From positions 372,001-436,000 of the forward strand of contig OZ244932.1 of assembly GCA_965222205.1 (NCBI GenBank): a stretch of 64,000 nt of DNA, read 5' to 3'. This document shows, piece after piece, positions 18,412 to 26,651 of the stretch (its first letter is position 1; the number at the start of each line of letters is the position of its first letter). Under the pieces are notes generated by a model. That model had not been told where the DNA came from. It did not search any database and worked only from the letters and a program-made list of their open reading frames with translations. Both the position numbers and the translations under genes were made by a program. The stretch is from RHLJ01 sp965222205. Lineage in GTDB: Bacteria > Bacteroidota > Rhodothermia > Balneolales > Balneolaceae.

Positions 18412-19755
18412 ATGAACACTAAGTATAACATAGTTTCACTTATTCGCAAAAAACGGGATGGTAAAAGTCTCAGCAGTGATGAAATCAAATATATCGTACA
18501 GGCTTATACCAAAAACGAGATAGAGGATTATCAGGTAAGTGCTTTTTTAATGGCGGGTTTTTTGAATGGAATGAATTCAGAAGAATCAGCGGCCTTAACG
18601 GAGTCGATGCTTAATTCAGGAATTGTGGTAGATTTGTCATCTGTTCCCGGCAAAAAGGTTGACAAGCATTCCACCGGAGGAGTAGGAGATAAATTGTCCC
18701 TAATTCTGGCCCCAGTTGTTGCTGCGGCAGGTGTTCCGGTTCCTATGATTTCTGGTCGTGGATTAGGGCATACCGGTGGTACGCTAGATAAGCTGGAATC
18801 CATTCCAGGTTTTTACACGGATATGAATCTGGAGCGTTATGTCGAAATTATCTCTAAACACAATCTGGTTCTTGCAGGGCAAACCAAGGAAATTGCCCCG
18901 GCTGATAAGAAATTATATGCACTTCGTGATGTAACTGCCACCGTTGAGTTTATCCCCTACATTGCAGGAAGTATTATGAGTAAAAAGCTTGCAGAAGGGA
19001 TTGACGCACTCGTACTGGATGTAAAGTACGGCTCGGGCGCTTTTATGAAGACTATTGATGACGCTATTGAACTGGCTGAGGCTCTGGTAAGAATTGGTGA
19101 TCAGTTCGGGAAAAAGACGATTGCTTATCTCACAAATATGAACCAACCATTAGGACTTAATATCGGGAACTGGTTGGAGGTGGAGGAATGCATTCACGCA
19201 CTTCATGGAAATGGTCCCGATGATATTCTGAGGCTTTCGAACCTGCTTTCCGGAACAATGATTTATTTGGGTAATAAAGCAGTGAGTGTTGAGGAAGGAA
19301 TCAAAAAGAGTGAAGAAGTGATTTCGAATGGAAAAGCCTTCCAGAAATGGATTGATATTGTGGAAGAGCAGGGAGGGGACACATCAGTTATCAAAAACCC
19401 GGATGATTACCCCAAAGCAACTTACGAATTTGAACTTCTAAGCAAGTATGATGGCTTCATAAACTCCATGAATTCTTATGATATTGGAATGGGTTCTTTG
19501 GAACTCGGAGCAGGGCGCAAAAGTATTGAAGATATTATTGATCCCGAGGCAGGGATTTCACTAAAAAAGAAAGTTGGAGACAAAATCTCTAAAGGTGAAA
19601 CAATTTTGACCGGATACACGAACAAGCCTGCCACGATTGAAGCTGTAACGGAGCAACTATACGGGGCGGTGGAAATTAGTAATGAGCAACCGAAACCGGA
19701 ACGTTTGGTTACTCATATTTGCGACAGCGAAGGCACAAGGGCATTTGAGCTTTAG
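18412..19755 (+). CDS. Pyrimidine-nucleoside (thymidine) phosphorylase
   Basis: A 447-aa protein starting at the ATG at 18412; an upstream TTG at 18394 would add six unlikely residues. The signature region near residues 75-120 has DKHSTGGVGDK and SGRGLGHTGGTLDKLES. DVKYGSGAFM and a C-terminal domain with LELGAGR follow. Members cleave thymidine, uridine or deoxyuridine with phosphate in salvage. DeoA-type and Pdp-type substrate ranges cannot be separated here. It opens the plus-strand run that leads into the PspA genes 73 bp later. Confidence 0.93.
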   Translation: MNTKYNIVSLIRKKRDGKSLSSDEIKYIVQAYTKNEIEDYQVSAFLMAGFLNGMNSEESAALTESMLNSGIVVDLSSVPGKKVDKHSTGGVGDKLSLILAPVVAAAGVPVPMISGRGLGHTGGTLDKLESIPGFYTDMNLERYVEIISKHNLVLAGQTKEIAPADKKLYALRDVTATVEFIPYIAGSIMSKKLAEGIDALVLDVKYGSGAFMKTIDDAIELAEALVRIGDQFGKKTIAYLTNMNQPLGLNIGNWLEVEECIHALHGNGPDDILRLSNLLSGTMIYLGNKAVSVEEGIKKSEEVISNGKAFQKWIDIVEEQGGDTSVIKNPDDYPKATYEFELLSKYDGFINSMNSYDIGMGSLELGAGRKSIEDIIDPEAGISLKKKVGDKISKGETILTGYTNKPATIEAVTEQLYGAVEISNEQPKPERLVTHICDSEGTRAFEL

Positions 19756-19828
19756 CATGTTGAATTACGATAATAATCAGTTAACTTAGTTCCTGATATA
19801 AAAAGGGCATAAAAATACGGTAAAAACC

Positions 19829-20575
19829 ATGTTAAAAAGATTTATTCGCGCTATCAAATCGATGTTCGGTGGAGTTATCAGCTCCATGGAGAACCCAAAA
19901 TTAATTTTAGAGCAGAATATTCGGGAACTGAACGATCAGATTCCTCAAATGAATGAGAATATCGCCACTGTAAAGGCGAATCTCATCATGCTTCAAAAAG
20001 AAGTAAAGCGCAATGAAAAACAGATTGTAGATCTTACTTCAAAAATAAAATCTGCGATTAAAGCGAACCGAGATGATATTGCAGAGGGGTACGCTCTCCA
20101 GTTAGAAAAAGCCAAAGAAACAATTATTCATTCTAAGGATCAGCTTCAGTTTGCGGAGCGTGCGTATGAAAAAGCACTGAAAGTGAAGAAGGTGTTCATG
20201 CGTGAAAAAGACCGCAAAATCCAGGAAGCCAAAGAAGCATTACGTGCCAGCGAGCGTGCAGAATGGCAATCCAAAATCGCGGATACTTTAGAGCAGTTTG
20301 AAGTGGGTGGAATTGATCAGACTCATGACGAAATGATTTCCCGTATCAACGAAGAGTCAGCTAAAAACGAAGCACGCATGGAAATTGCACTCGACAGCAT
20401 CGATACGCAAACCATGGAAATCGAAGCTAATGCCGAGAAAATCAGAGCTCATGAGCTCGTAGAACAGTTTAAGCTTGAGATGGGGGAATCTTCAGGTTCA
20501 ATCTCTATCGATGAAGAGCCGGAGAAGGAAGAAGCCGCTCCTACGAAATCTGTTGGTAATAAAGAAAAAAGCTAA
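19829..20575 (+). CDS. pspA: PspA/IM30 family protein (bacterial ESCRT-III)
   Basis: A 248-aa coiled-coil protein with the PspA layout. An amphipathic N-terminal helix (MLKRFIRAIKSMFGG) is followed by ENPKLILEQNIREL, the long alpha1-alpha2 hairpin to about residue 135, and alpha3-alpha5 to about residue 220. An acidic, probably disordered tail ends in KSVGNKEKS. PspA/Vipp1 proteins share the ESCRT-III fold and polymerise on membranes under envelope stress. It is 12 bp upstream of a gene whose product resembles its C-terminal half. No PspF, PspB or PspC is visible. Confidence 0.92.
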   Translation: MLKRFIRAIKSMFGGVISSMENPKLILEQNIRELNDQIPQMNENIATVKANLIMLQKEVKRNEKQIVDLTSKIKSAIKANRDDIAEGYALQLEKAKETIIHSKDQLQFAERAYEKALKVKKVFMREKDRKIQEAKEALRASERAEWQSKIADTLEQFEVGGIDQTHDEMISRINEESAKNEARMEIALDSIDTQTMEIEANAEKIRAHELVEQFKLEMGESSGSISIDEEPEKEEAAPTKSVGNKEKS

Positions 20576-20587
20576 CAGGCTCCCATC

Positions 20588-21052
20588 ATGAGTACCCAAA
20601 GCGAACAGGAACGCGAACGTCTTAAAGAAGAATACAAGGATCACTACCGACGTATTAAAGAGGCGAAAGAGCGTTTAAAACAAACCGAGCAAAAAGGAAA
20701 GATTGCACAGGCTTTGAATAATATGAATGCCGATGATCTTCTGGGATCGGTGGATGAATTTCTGGGTAAAGTGAAGGATAAGGTTACTAATGTAGAAGCC
20801 CGGTTGGATGTAGCTATGGATAGTCTGGATGAAGATGATCCGTCAACTGCTGCAGGTAAACTAAAGCAGGAAGAACTTGATGCTGAAATAAAAAAGCAGA
20901 AAGCAAAACAAACCCTGCAACAAGTAAAAGCTGAAATGGGTATGCTCTATTCGGAAATCGAAAAACATGCCGAAGAAATTCACGCGGAAAAAACGATAGG
21001 AAACAAAAAGGAAGACACTTCCGCTAACGAAGACACTTCAGAAAAGAGTTAA
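20588..21052 (+). CDS. Truncated PspA-like coiled-coil protein
   Basis: A 154-aa, highly charged, fully helical protein without a signal peptide. Residues about 23-118 line up with PspA residues about 131-219 next door. IKEAKERL matches IQEAKEAL, KIAQAL matches KIADTL, DEFLGKV matches DEMISRI, EARLDVAMDSLD matches EARMEIALDSID, and VKAEMG matches FKLEMG. The ends are also alike (KTIGNK and KSVGNK). It therefore looks like a duplicate of the PspA alpha4-alpha5 region lacking the membrane helix and the hairpin. It may cap or regulate PspA polymers. Its stop overlaps the next start by 1 bp. Confidence 0.8.
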   Translation: MSTQSEQERERLKEEYKDHYRRIKEAKERLKQTEQKGKIAQALNNMNADDLLGSVDEFLGKVKDKVTNVEARLDVAMDSLDEDDPSTAAGKLKQEELDAEIKKQKAKQTLQQVKAEMGMLYSEIEKHAEEIHAEKTIGNKKEDTSANEDTSEKS

Positions 21053-21942
21053 TGTCTACAGACGAGTTAAATATAAATTACACCCGGGAGGCCTTTCTGA
21101 ACCCTATTAATTTGGGAGTTCTGCTTGCCTCAACGTTAGGAGCTTTATTTTTTAGTAATCTCAGCGTAGATGTATCAAATATTCTACTTTCTACTGTATT
21201 TGGGGTTGAATTAATGTATTTGGGAGTGGTCCCAAAACTGCCGCGATTCCGGAAAAGAGTAGAGCTAAAGAAGATTAAAGAACGTCATGCTTCGAACAAT
21301 GAAAAAGACTTGTTCCAATCATTAGACTCTGCAAGTCAGAAACGATTTTTAGTGCTTAAGCACCTTGCTCAATTAGTGCAGGAGAATTTTGAAAAGCTCC
21401 CGTACAGCTCTCAGGGACTACTGGATAATATTGGCAAGAAAATCGACGAGTTACTTGGAAACTATCTCACTTTGTTGGATTTGATTAAACGGTATGAAAT
21501 TTATCTGAACACTTCTTTAGAGACGAATTTGAAAGAAGAAGTAATACGGCAGATTGAAGAAATTAAAAGTATCGAGTCTGAGAAGTTGAAGCGTACCAAA
21601 TCAAGACGTGTGGCGATTATGCAAAAGCGTTTGCAGAAGTTTAAGATCGCCAAGGAAAAGTATTTGGTGTGTGAAACTCATCTTGAAACCATCGAAGATG
21701 CCGTTCGATATATCTACGAGCAATCGATGACGATGAGCAATCCCGAAGAAATTGGGTTCCAGCTGGATAACCTGCTTACCGAGGTGGATGAAACCTCACA
21801 ACTTATCGACGACCTGGATCAGGATATCCTTCCTGAATATACTACTGAGTGGGAAACAGAACTCGATTTCGATTCTATTTTGGATGAACTATCTGATGAT
21901 GTAACTTCAGAAGTAAAACCAAAGAAAAGAGTCCGGGAATAA
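21052..21942 (+). CDS. Membrane-anchored coiled-coil protein of the PspA cluster
   Basis: A 296-aa protein. Two adjacent hydrophobic segments (LGVLLASTLGALFFSNL near residue 22 and ILLSTVFGVELMYLGVV near residue 44) should form a transmembrane hairpin. About 240 cytosolic residues follow, mostly helical, with a basic stretch (RTKSRRVAIMQKRLQKFK) and an acidic end. No family was recognised. Its start overlaps the stop of the truncated PspA-like gene and its end is 2 bp from the crotonase gene, so it is clearly co-transcribed. It may anchor the PspA proteins to the inner membrane. Confidence 0.78.
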   Translation: MSTDELNINYTREAFLNPINLGVLLASTLGALFFSNLSVDVSNILLSTVFGVELMYLGVVPKLPRFRKRVELKKIKERHASNNEKDLFQSLDSASQKRFLVLKHLAQLVQENFEKLPYSSQGLLDNIGKKIDELLGNYLTLLDLIKRYEIYLNTSLETNLKEEVIRQIEEIKSIESEKLKRTKSRRVAIMQKRLQKFKIAKEKYLVCETHLETIEDAVRYIYEQSMTMSNPEEIGFQLDNLLTEVDETSQLIDDLDQDILPEYTTEWETELDFDSILDELSDDVTSEVKPKKRVRE

Positions 21943-21944
21943 GA

Positions 21945-22724
21945 ATGAAAACAGATTTTGAAACGCTGATTCTGGAAGTAGAAGACTCCGGAATAGGAAT
22001 TCTCACTATAAATCGCCCTAAACAGTTAAACGCGTTAAATAACCAGGTTTTTGTTGAACTGGATGCCGCTCTTGATCGAATAGAAAAAAATGATTCAATT
22101 CGCGCTTTGATTATCACAGGATCCGGTGAAAAAGCATTCGTGGCTGGAGCTGATATTAAAGAATTCGCTGATTTCAACTCTAAGCAAGCTACAGAGCTCT
22201 CAAAAAGAGGGCATCGGGTTTTCCAAAGAATCGAAGACTTAACAATTCCCGTTTTGGCTGCAATTAATGGCTATGCATTAGGCGGTGGATTTGAACTGGC
22301 GCTTTCCTGTCATTTGAGAATTGCTTCCGAAAATGCATTGGTTGGATTACCGGAAGTAAGTCTTGGTTTAATTCCGGGCTATGGTGGCACTCAGCGACTA
22401 ACCAGAATTGTGGGACAACCCAAAGCAATGGAGTTAATTATGTCGGGTCGTTTCGCAAAAGCTGAGGAAGCTTTACAACTGGGCCTGGTAAACAATGTGG
22501 CTGAAGGTGATCTCATTGAAGAAGCAAAAAAAATGCTTTCCGGAATGATAAAACAAGCACCTCTCGCTATAAAAAATGCTATATTAGCAATTAAAGAAGC
22601 AGGCAAAAGTTCAGGATTCGGAACAGAAGCAAATCTATTTGGAGATTTGTTCGACACTGCTGATTTTAAGGAAGGAACTTCGGCATTCATCGAGAAACGT
22701 AAACCGAATTTCTCCGGCAAATAG
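21945..22724 (+). CDS. Enoyl-CoA hydratase/isomerase family protein (crotonase)
   Basis: A 259-aa crotonase-fold enzyme. The oxyanion-hole segments are ITGSGEKAFVAGADIKEF near residue 58 and INGYALGGGFELAL near residue 104. The catalytic glutamate region is LPEVSLGLIPGYGGTQRL near residue 133. It has the length and both glutamates expected of a true enoyl-CoA hydratase of beta-oxidation, although crotonases vary in reaction. It begins 2 bp after the membrane coiled-coil gene, so it belongs to the same transcript; a lipid-linked role in that cluster is only an inference. Confidence 0.92.
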   Translation: MKTDFETLILEVEDSGIGILTINRPKQLNALNNQVFVELDAALDRIEKNDSIRALIITGSGEKAFVAGADIKEFADFNSKQATELSKRGHRVFQRIEDLTIPVLAAINGYALGGGFELALSCHLRIASENALVGLPEVSLGLIPGYGGTQRLTRIVGQPKAMELIMSGRFAKAEEALQLGLVNNVAEGDLIEEAKKMLSGMIKQAPLAIKNAILAIKEAGKSSGFGTEANLFGDLFDTADFKEGTSAFIEKRKPNFSGK

Positions 22725-22803
22725 GAACTAATATTTCGTTAATGAGCGACGAGCCTCCATCGGGTAGCATATCAAATCTTAAAAAAGCGGGAGCCAAATA
22801 ATT

Positions 22804-24078
22804 ATGGAATGGCTCCTTATCGTGGCAACCATCTTTCTAAGTGGATTCTTCTCAGGGTCTGAGATTGCCTTTGTTACGGCTAATAAGCTGAAGCTGGAAG
22901 TGGCCTCCAGAAAGAATAGTTTTATAGCCAATTCTCTTGATTTCTTTAAGAGTAATCCCGAAACCTTTATCACCACTACTTTGGTTGGTAATAATATCAT
23001 TAATGTACTTTACGCTACGTTGATGGCTATTTTTCTTGTGAACCCTATTATTGGGTATTCAGAAGCCTGGTTCGGCCATACACCTACCGAATTACAAATT
23101 TTGATGGTTCAGACCATTATAGCTTCTGTATTAATTATGATTTTCGGGGAGATCCTCCCTAAAGCGATTTTCAGAGCGCAAGCGGATGTAATGGTGAGTG
23201 TTATCGCGATTCCGTTACGTGTATGCTATTACTTACTTCGTCCTCTGATTGTACTTGCTAATAGTTCATCAAATGTTCTGATCAAATGGTTAGTTTCAGA
23301 TGCTGAAGAGGCCGTATCGCTGTATCGCCGACAAGATGTGGAACTTATTTTTAGAGAACTTCGCGAAAGTGGCGGAAGTGAAGATATCGATCAGGATGAT
23401 TCTGAAATTCTGCACAACGTTCTGGAACTCTCCACCAAAAGAGTAAAAGACTCGATGATTCCCCGTATCGAGATTGAGGCAGTGGATAAAAAGACATCTT
23501 TGGAAGAAGTATTGGATTTATTCATCAAATCCGGGCATTCGAAACTTCCAATCTATCAGGATTCCATTGATGATGTGATTGGAGTAGTATTTGCCTACGA
23601 TCTCTTCAATAAACCTAAGACACTGAATGAGATTATACGTCCGGTTAAGCTCGTTCCCTACAGCAAAAAATCAAAAGATCTGCTCACAGAATTTCGCCAG
23701 TCTAACATGTCGGTAGCAATTGTACTTGATGAGTATGGAGGAACTGCAGGAATGGTCACTATTGAGGATTTGCTGGAGGAAGTAGTCGGGGATATTCAGG
23801 ATGAGCATGATGTAGATAGCGAAATCATGAAAAAACTCTCTCCGAACACCTTTGTTGTTTCCGGAAATGTGGAAATTGAAGAGCTCGTTGCTAAGTTTGA
23901 AGAAATTATGTTGCCAGTGGAACCTTCGGAGTATGATACCGTAGCGGGCTACATAATAAATTATTTGGGGCGCATTCCTACCGTGAATGAAGAGGTGCTT
24001 ATTGAGGGTAAAAAATTCATAATTAGTAAGGCGACTCAAAGCAGAATTGAAACAGTGAAACTCATTTTAATTGAGTGA
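22804..24078 (+). CDS. CNNM/CorC-type (hemolysin family) membrane protein with CBS domains
   Basis: A 424-aa protein. The N-terminal DUF21/CNNM region (about residues 1-190) has three or four membrane segments and the motif SGFFSGSEIAFV. A CBS pair follows (about residues 205-330; MIPRIEIEAV, SGHSKLPIY, VVLDEYGGTAGMVT region). A CorC/HlyC C-terminal domain with FVVSGNVEIEEL ends the chain. Family members are linked to Mg2+/Co2+ transport and cell-envelope integrity. It lies 79 bp after the crotonase gene on the same strand. Confidence 0.92.
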   Translation: MEWLLIVATIFLSGFFSGSEIAFVTANKLKLEVASRKNSFIANSLDFFKSNPETFITTTLVGNNIINVLYATLMAIFLVNPIIGYSEAWFGHTPTELQILMVQTIIASVLIMIFGEILPKAIFRAQADVMVSVIAIPLRVCYYLLRPLIVLANSSSNVLIKWLVSDAEEAVSLYRRQDVELIFRELRESGGSEDIDQDDSEILHNVLELSTKRVKDSMIPRIEIEAVDKKTSLEEVLDLFIKSGHSKLPIYQDSIDDVIGVVFAYDLFNKPKTLNEIIRPVKLVPYSKKSKDLLTEFRQSNMSVAIVLDEYGGTAGMVTIEDLLEEVVGDIQDEHDVDSEIMKKLSPNTFVVSGNVEIEELVAKFEEIMLPVEPSEYDTVAGYIINYLGRIPTVNEEVLIEGKKFIISKATQSRIETVKLILIE

Positions 24079-24080
24079 CA

Positions 24081-24151
24081 GAGTTACAAAGTGACAAAGG
24101 CGTAAAGCTTTTTTCACTTTGTAACTTTGCTACTCTGAACCTTTGTAACTC
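24081..24151. repeat. Palindromic spacer with nested GTTACAAAG repeats
   Basis: GTTACAAAGTGA (24083-24094) is repeated inverted as TCACTTTGTAAC (24114-24125), a perfect 12-bp stem. GAGTTACAAAG (24081-24091) is also inverted at 24141-24151. It fills almost the whole gap between the CNNM and AAA genes. An AAAGCTTTTTT stretch sits in the loop. It may act as a weak terminator or be a repeated intergenic element. Confidence 0.7.
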
Positions 24152-24159
24152 AAAGAAAG

Positions 24160-25872
24160 ATGTTTGACAACTATCCAGCCTGGTCACAGGAATTTGCAAG
24201 AAAATATTTAAGCCGAACCATCAACACGTTTTTGTTGCATGGCAATGTGCACGATTTGGTTCCTCTTAAAAATGGTGAAGGAACAGATTTTCATCGCCTT
24301 AAGAGCTTTCTTTCAGACGAATTTTTTGGAGCTCGTGACTATGTAATTTTCTATGATCGTGCTTCAGGGATTTACTTCAGAGATAAGGAGTCACAGACCG
24401 ATTTCAATCAGGCAATTGCAGGACGTGATAGCCTAGTTGGTACCGATTACGCAAAGAAAATGCCAAAAGATCCCGTTCGTGTGTTTTCTTTGCTCGAGCA
24501 GTATTTCAGGCTTCGGTTAGATCAGAAGAAAAGTGTGGCTCTAATCATCGACTACGCAGAAACCATCATTCCTATGAGTGATACAGGTTCCACAGGAAAT
24601 GAAGATAGAACTTCATTGGTCTATCTTTCAAGATGGGCACACGATCCTATGTTTCTGGCTTCCGATTTTACAACGGTTCTGATCACAGAAAATCTTCCGG
24701 ATCTGAACAAGACTTTGATTCAAAACCCCTATACGACCGAAATTAAGATCACTATCCCGGGAGAAAAAGAACGACTGGATTTTGTGAAGTTTGAAACAAG
24801 GAATGATGATTTTAAAGGAGTTTCATCAGTAAAGCCGGAAATAATAGCTCAGCAAACAGCAGGTTTAAATTACGTAAATATTCGAAGCGTACTTTCAAAC
24901 GCCCGTGAGAATAAAGAGAAAATCACCTTCGATAGTCTTTCCAAAAACAAGAAAGAGTTGATTGAAGCAGAAGCGTATGGATTACTTGAATTTGTTGAGA
25001 ATCCATATTCACTGGATAACGTTGCAGGACATAAGTTTGTAAAAGCTCATTTACGCCACGCGGTAAAAGCACTAAAAGGTGGACGCCAGGATGTTATGCC
25101 AATGGGATATTTAGTTTGCGGACCTGTTGGAACCGGGAAAACCTTTTTGGTGACCTGTTTTTCCAGCGAAATTGGTGTACCGATGGTGAAACTGAAAAAT
25201 TTCCGAAGTCAATGGCAGGGAGTTACGGAAGGGAACCTTGAAAAAATACTTTCGCTATTGAAGGCAATGTCGCCGGTAGCTGTCATGATTGATGAAGCCG
25301 ATGCTTATCTTGGAGATCGTAGCTCGAGTGGTGATAGCGGAGTTTCAAGTCGTGTATTTTCACAGATTGCTACCTTTATGAGTGATACCGCTAATCGTGG
25401 TAAAATCATTTGGTTTTTGATGACGGCACGACCTGATTTGATGCCTATCGATTTAAAGCGTCAGGGCAGAGCGGAAGAGCATTTGGCGTTGTTTCCACCT
25501 CATACCAATGAGGAACGTGTGGAATTATTTGAAGCGATGAAAAAGAAAACCGGATTGCACATGACGGAGGCTTATGTCCCGGCAATCATCGAAGAAGGAT
25601 TTAAAACGTTTTCCGGTGCTGATATGGAAGCCGCACTAACCCGTGCTAAATTTCGTGCCGCAGCAGAAGGAAGAAAGAAAGTCACACCAGAAATACTGGA
25701 TATTGCCCTGAATGACTTCATACCTCCAACGTACCCGGAAGAAGTAGAACTTCAAACACTAAACGCTGTGCTGGAATGTACTTCTAAAGAATTACTCCCT
25801 GAACGCTATCGCGAAATGGATCGCAATGAGTTGATGTCTAAAATCGAGGAATTGAAGTTTAGGGTGGGCTAA
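24160..25872 (+). CDS. Tandem AAA ATPase, first module degenerate, second classic-AAA
   Basis: A 570-aa cytosolic protein. Residues about 20-250 look like an AAA module that has lost its Walker A loop but keeps a Walker B-like VALIIDYAET (near 126) and a sensor-like TTVLITEN (near 171). Residues about 280-510 form an active classic-AAA module. It has Walker A GPVGTGKT (321-328), an aromatic pore loop QWQG (351-354), Walker B VMIDEA (375-380), and a second region of homology with MTARPDL and an arginine pair in KRQGR (433-437). The plan resembles Ycf46-type and Vps4/spastin-type ATPases. It ends the PspA-led plus-strand run, which suggests it may remodel PspA polymers; this is an inference. 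Confidence 0.85.
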   Translation: MFDNYPAWSQEFARKYLSRTINTFLLHGNVHDLVPLKNGEGTDFHRLKSFLSDEFFGARDYVIFYDRASGIYFRDKESQTDFNQAIAGRDSLVGTDYAKKMPKDPVRVFSLLEQYFRLRLDQKKSVALIIDYAETIIPMSDTGSTGNEDRTSLVYLSRWAHDPMFLASDFTTVLITENLPDLNKTLIQNPYTTEIKITIPGEKERLDFVKFETRNDDFKGVSSVKPEIIAQQTAGLNYVNIRSVLSNARENKEKITFDSLSKNKKELIEAEAYGLLEFVENPYSLDNVAGHKFVKAHLRHAVKALKGGRQDVMPMGYLVCGPVGTGKTFLVTCFSSEIGVPMVKLKNFRSQWQGVTEGNLEKILSLLKAMSPVAVMIDEADAYLGDRSSSGDSGVSSRVFSQIATFMSDTANRGKIIWFLMTARPDLMPIDLKRQGRAEEHLALFPPHTNEERVELFEAMKKKTGLHMTEAYVPAIIEEGFKTFSGADMEAALTRAKFRAAAEGRKKVTPEILDIALNDFIPPTYPEEVELQTLNAVLECTSKELLPERYREMDRNELMSKIEELKFRVG

Positions 25873-26110
25873 GGAAGATTGAACATTGAACATTGAATAA
25901 AGAAGGTTGAACCTTGAAGTGAAAGATGCAGATTTGTGTCTTTTACAGTTGTTATGCTTGTAGATGTCAGGTAATCTGTCTGCAGACAGCCTGCTTGGGT
26001 AGGCAGGGCAGGTTCGTTAGCCACAATCCTGAAAGGGTTCAACATCAATAGCCCCGGGATTCATCCCGGGGGTTGAAACAAAAAAAAGAAACCAACCCCG
26101 AGGCTTTCTA
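25873..26110. repeat. Composite of short intergenic repeats and hairpins
   Basis: No gene is seen between 25873 and 26391. The first part holds direct TTGAACA repeats (25880-25898), the palindrome AAGGTTGAACCTT, the 14-bp palindrome CTGTCTGCAGACAG (25976-25989), and a CCTGCTTGGGTAGGCAGG hairpin. A strong stem CCCCGGGAT/ATCCCGGGG (26052-26060 with 26063-26071) lies inside the context AATCCTGAAAGGGTTC and GGTTGAAAC. The CCCGGG hairpin with this context resembles REP elements that accompany TnpA-REP (RAYT) transposases in Bacteroidota. No such transposase is in the window. Confidence 0.65.
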
Positions 26111-26201
26111 CAGATCAGCGCCTTCTATCTCACCGAGGGATGTAAACGAATCTCTTAAGGAGGAGACCTTTACTTGTTTGAACCAACCCTTATCCTGATT
26201 G

Positions 26202-26257
26202 CAATGCTCCGCTTCGTTAGCAAACTTTGTGCTCCAACGCAGAGCATTGGAGCGAGG
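26202..26257. repeat. Palindromic intergenic repeat, copy 2
   Basis: Arms CAATGCTC (26202-26209) and GAGCATTG (26242-26249), followed by GGAGCGAGG. It matches the copy at 16448-16499 in order, arm sequence and 3' flank, but one G-C pair of the stem is replaced by A-T here. The remaining bases from 26258 to 26391 are AT-rich with no recognised feature. Confidence 0.75.
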
Positions 26258-26391
26258 TGAAACTAATCTTCTTTTAATCTCTATTGAAATTTATCTTTCA
26301 TCTCTTAATTAGCGCGAATACATATTAAATATATATGTAAATGTATGTCAAGTCGGTATTTATAAAAAGTAGCGAGATTGGTAAAGAGGGT

Positions 26392-26559
26392 TTACTCCGG
26401 CAGCTGATCAATCTGTTTCAATACCTCGTCTGCTTCATGCATTTTCTGATCGCTTAGAGTTCGGTTAGTAGTAGATAACTGGTGAGCTTCGGCAAGCAGT
26501 TTTTTATACTTCTTATTGAGTTTTTCTTTTTCTGATTTTTTTCTGAATAGTCCAAACAT
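26392..26559 (-). CDS. Lacal_2735 family small protein
   Basis: A 55-aa protein read from the ATG at 26559 to a TAA at 26392. It begins MFGLFRKKSEKEKLNKKYKK and contains LLAEAHQLSTTNRTLSD, the pattern of the Lacal_2735 family, a short conserved Bacteroidota protein of unknown function. It is highly charged and helical with no membrane segment. It stands alone, about 90 bp downstream of the PaiB-like gene on the same strand. Confidence 0.85.
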   Translation of the reverse strand: MFGLFRKKSEKEKLNKKYKKLLAEAHQLSTTNRTLSDQKMHEADEVLKQIDQLPE

Positions 26560-26651
26560 TGGGAGTCTTTTTTGAATTAGAATATGATATACTCATCTAA
26601 ATTCTATCCCTAAGAGATTCGTTCGGTATTTCGGATTACATAGTACCAGTC

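Noticed and set aside
19829..25872. PspA cluster as an anti-phage defence system
   Set aside because: No nuclease, toxin or phage-sensing domain and no mobile-element context; membrane maintenance fits better.
16363..26391. Possible CRISPR array in the repeat-rich gaps
   Set aside because: Repeats are palindromic and not regularly spaced with unique spacers, and no cas gene is present.
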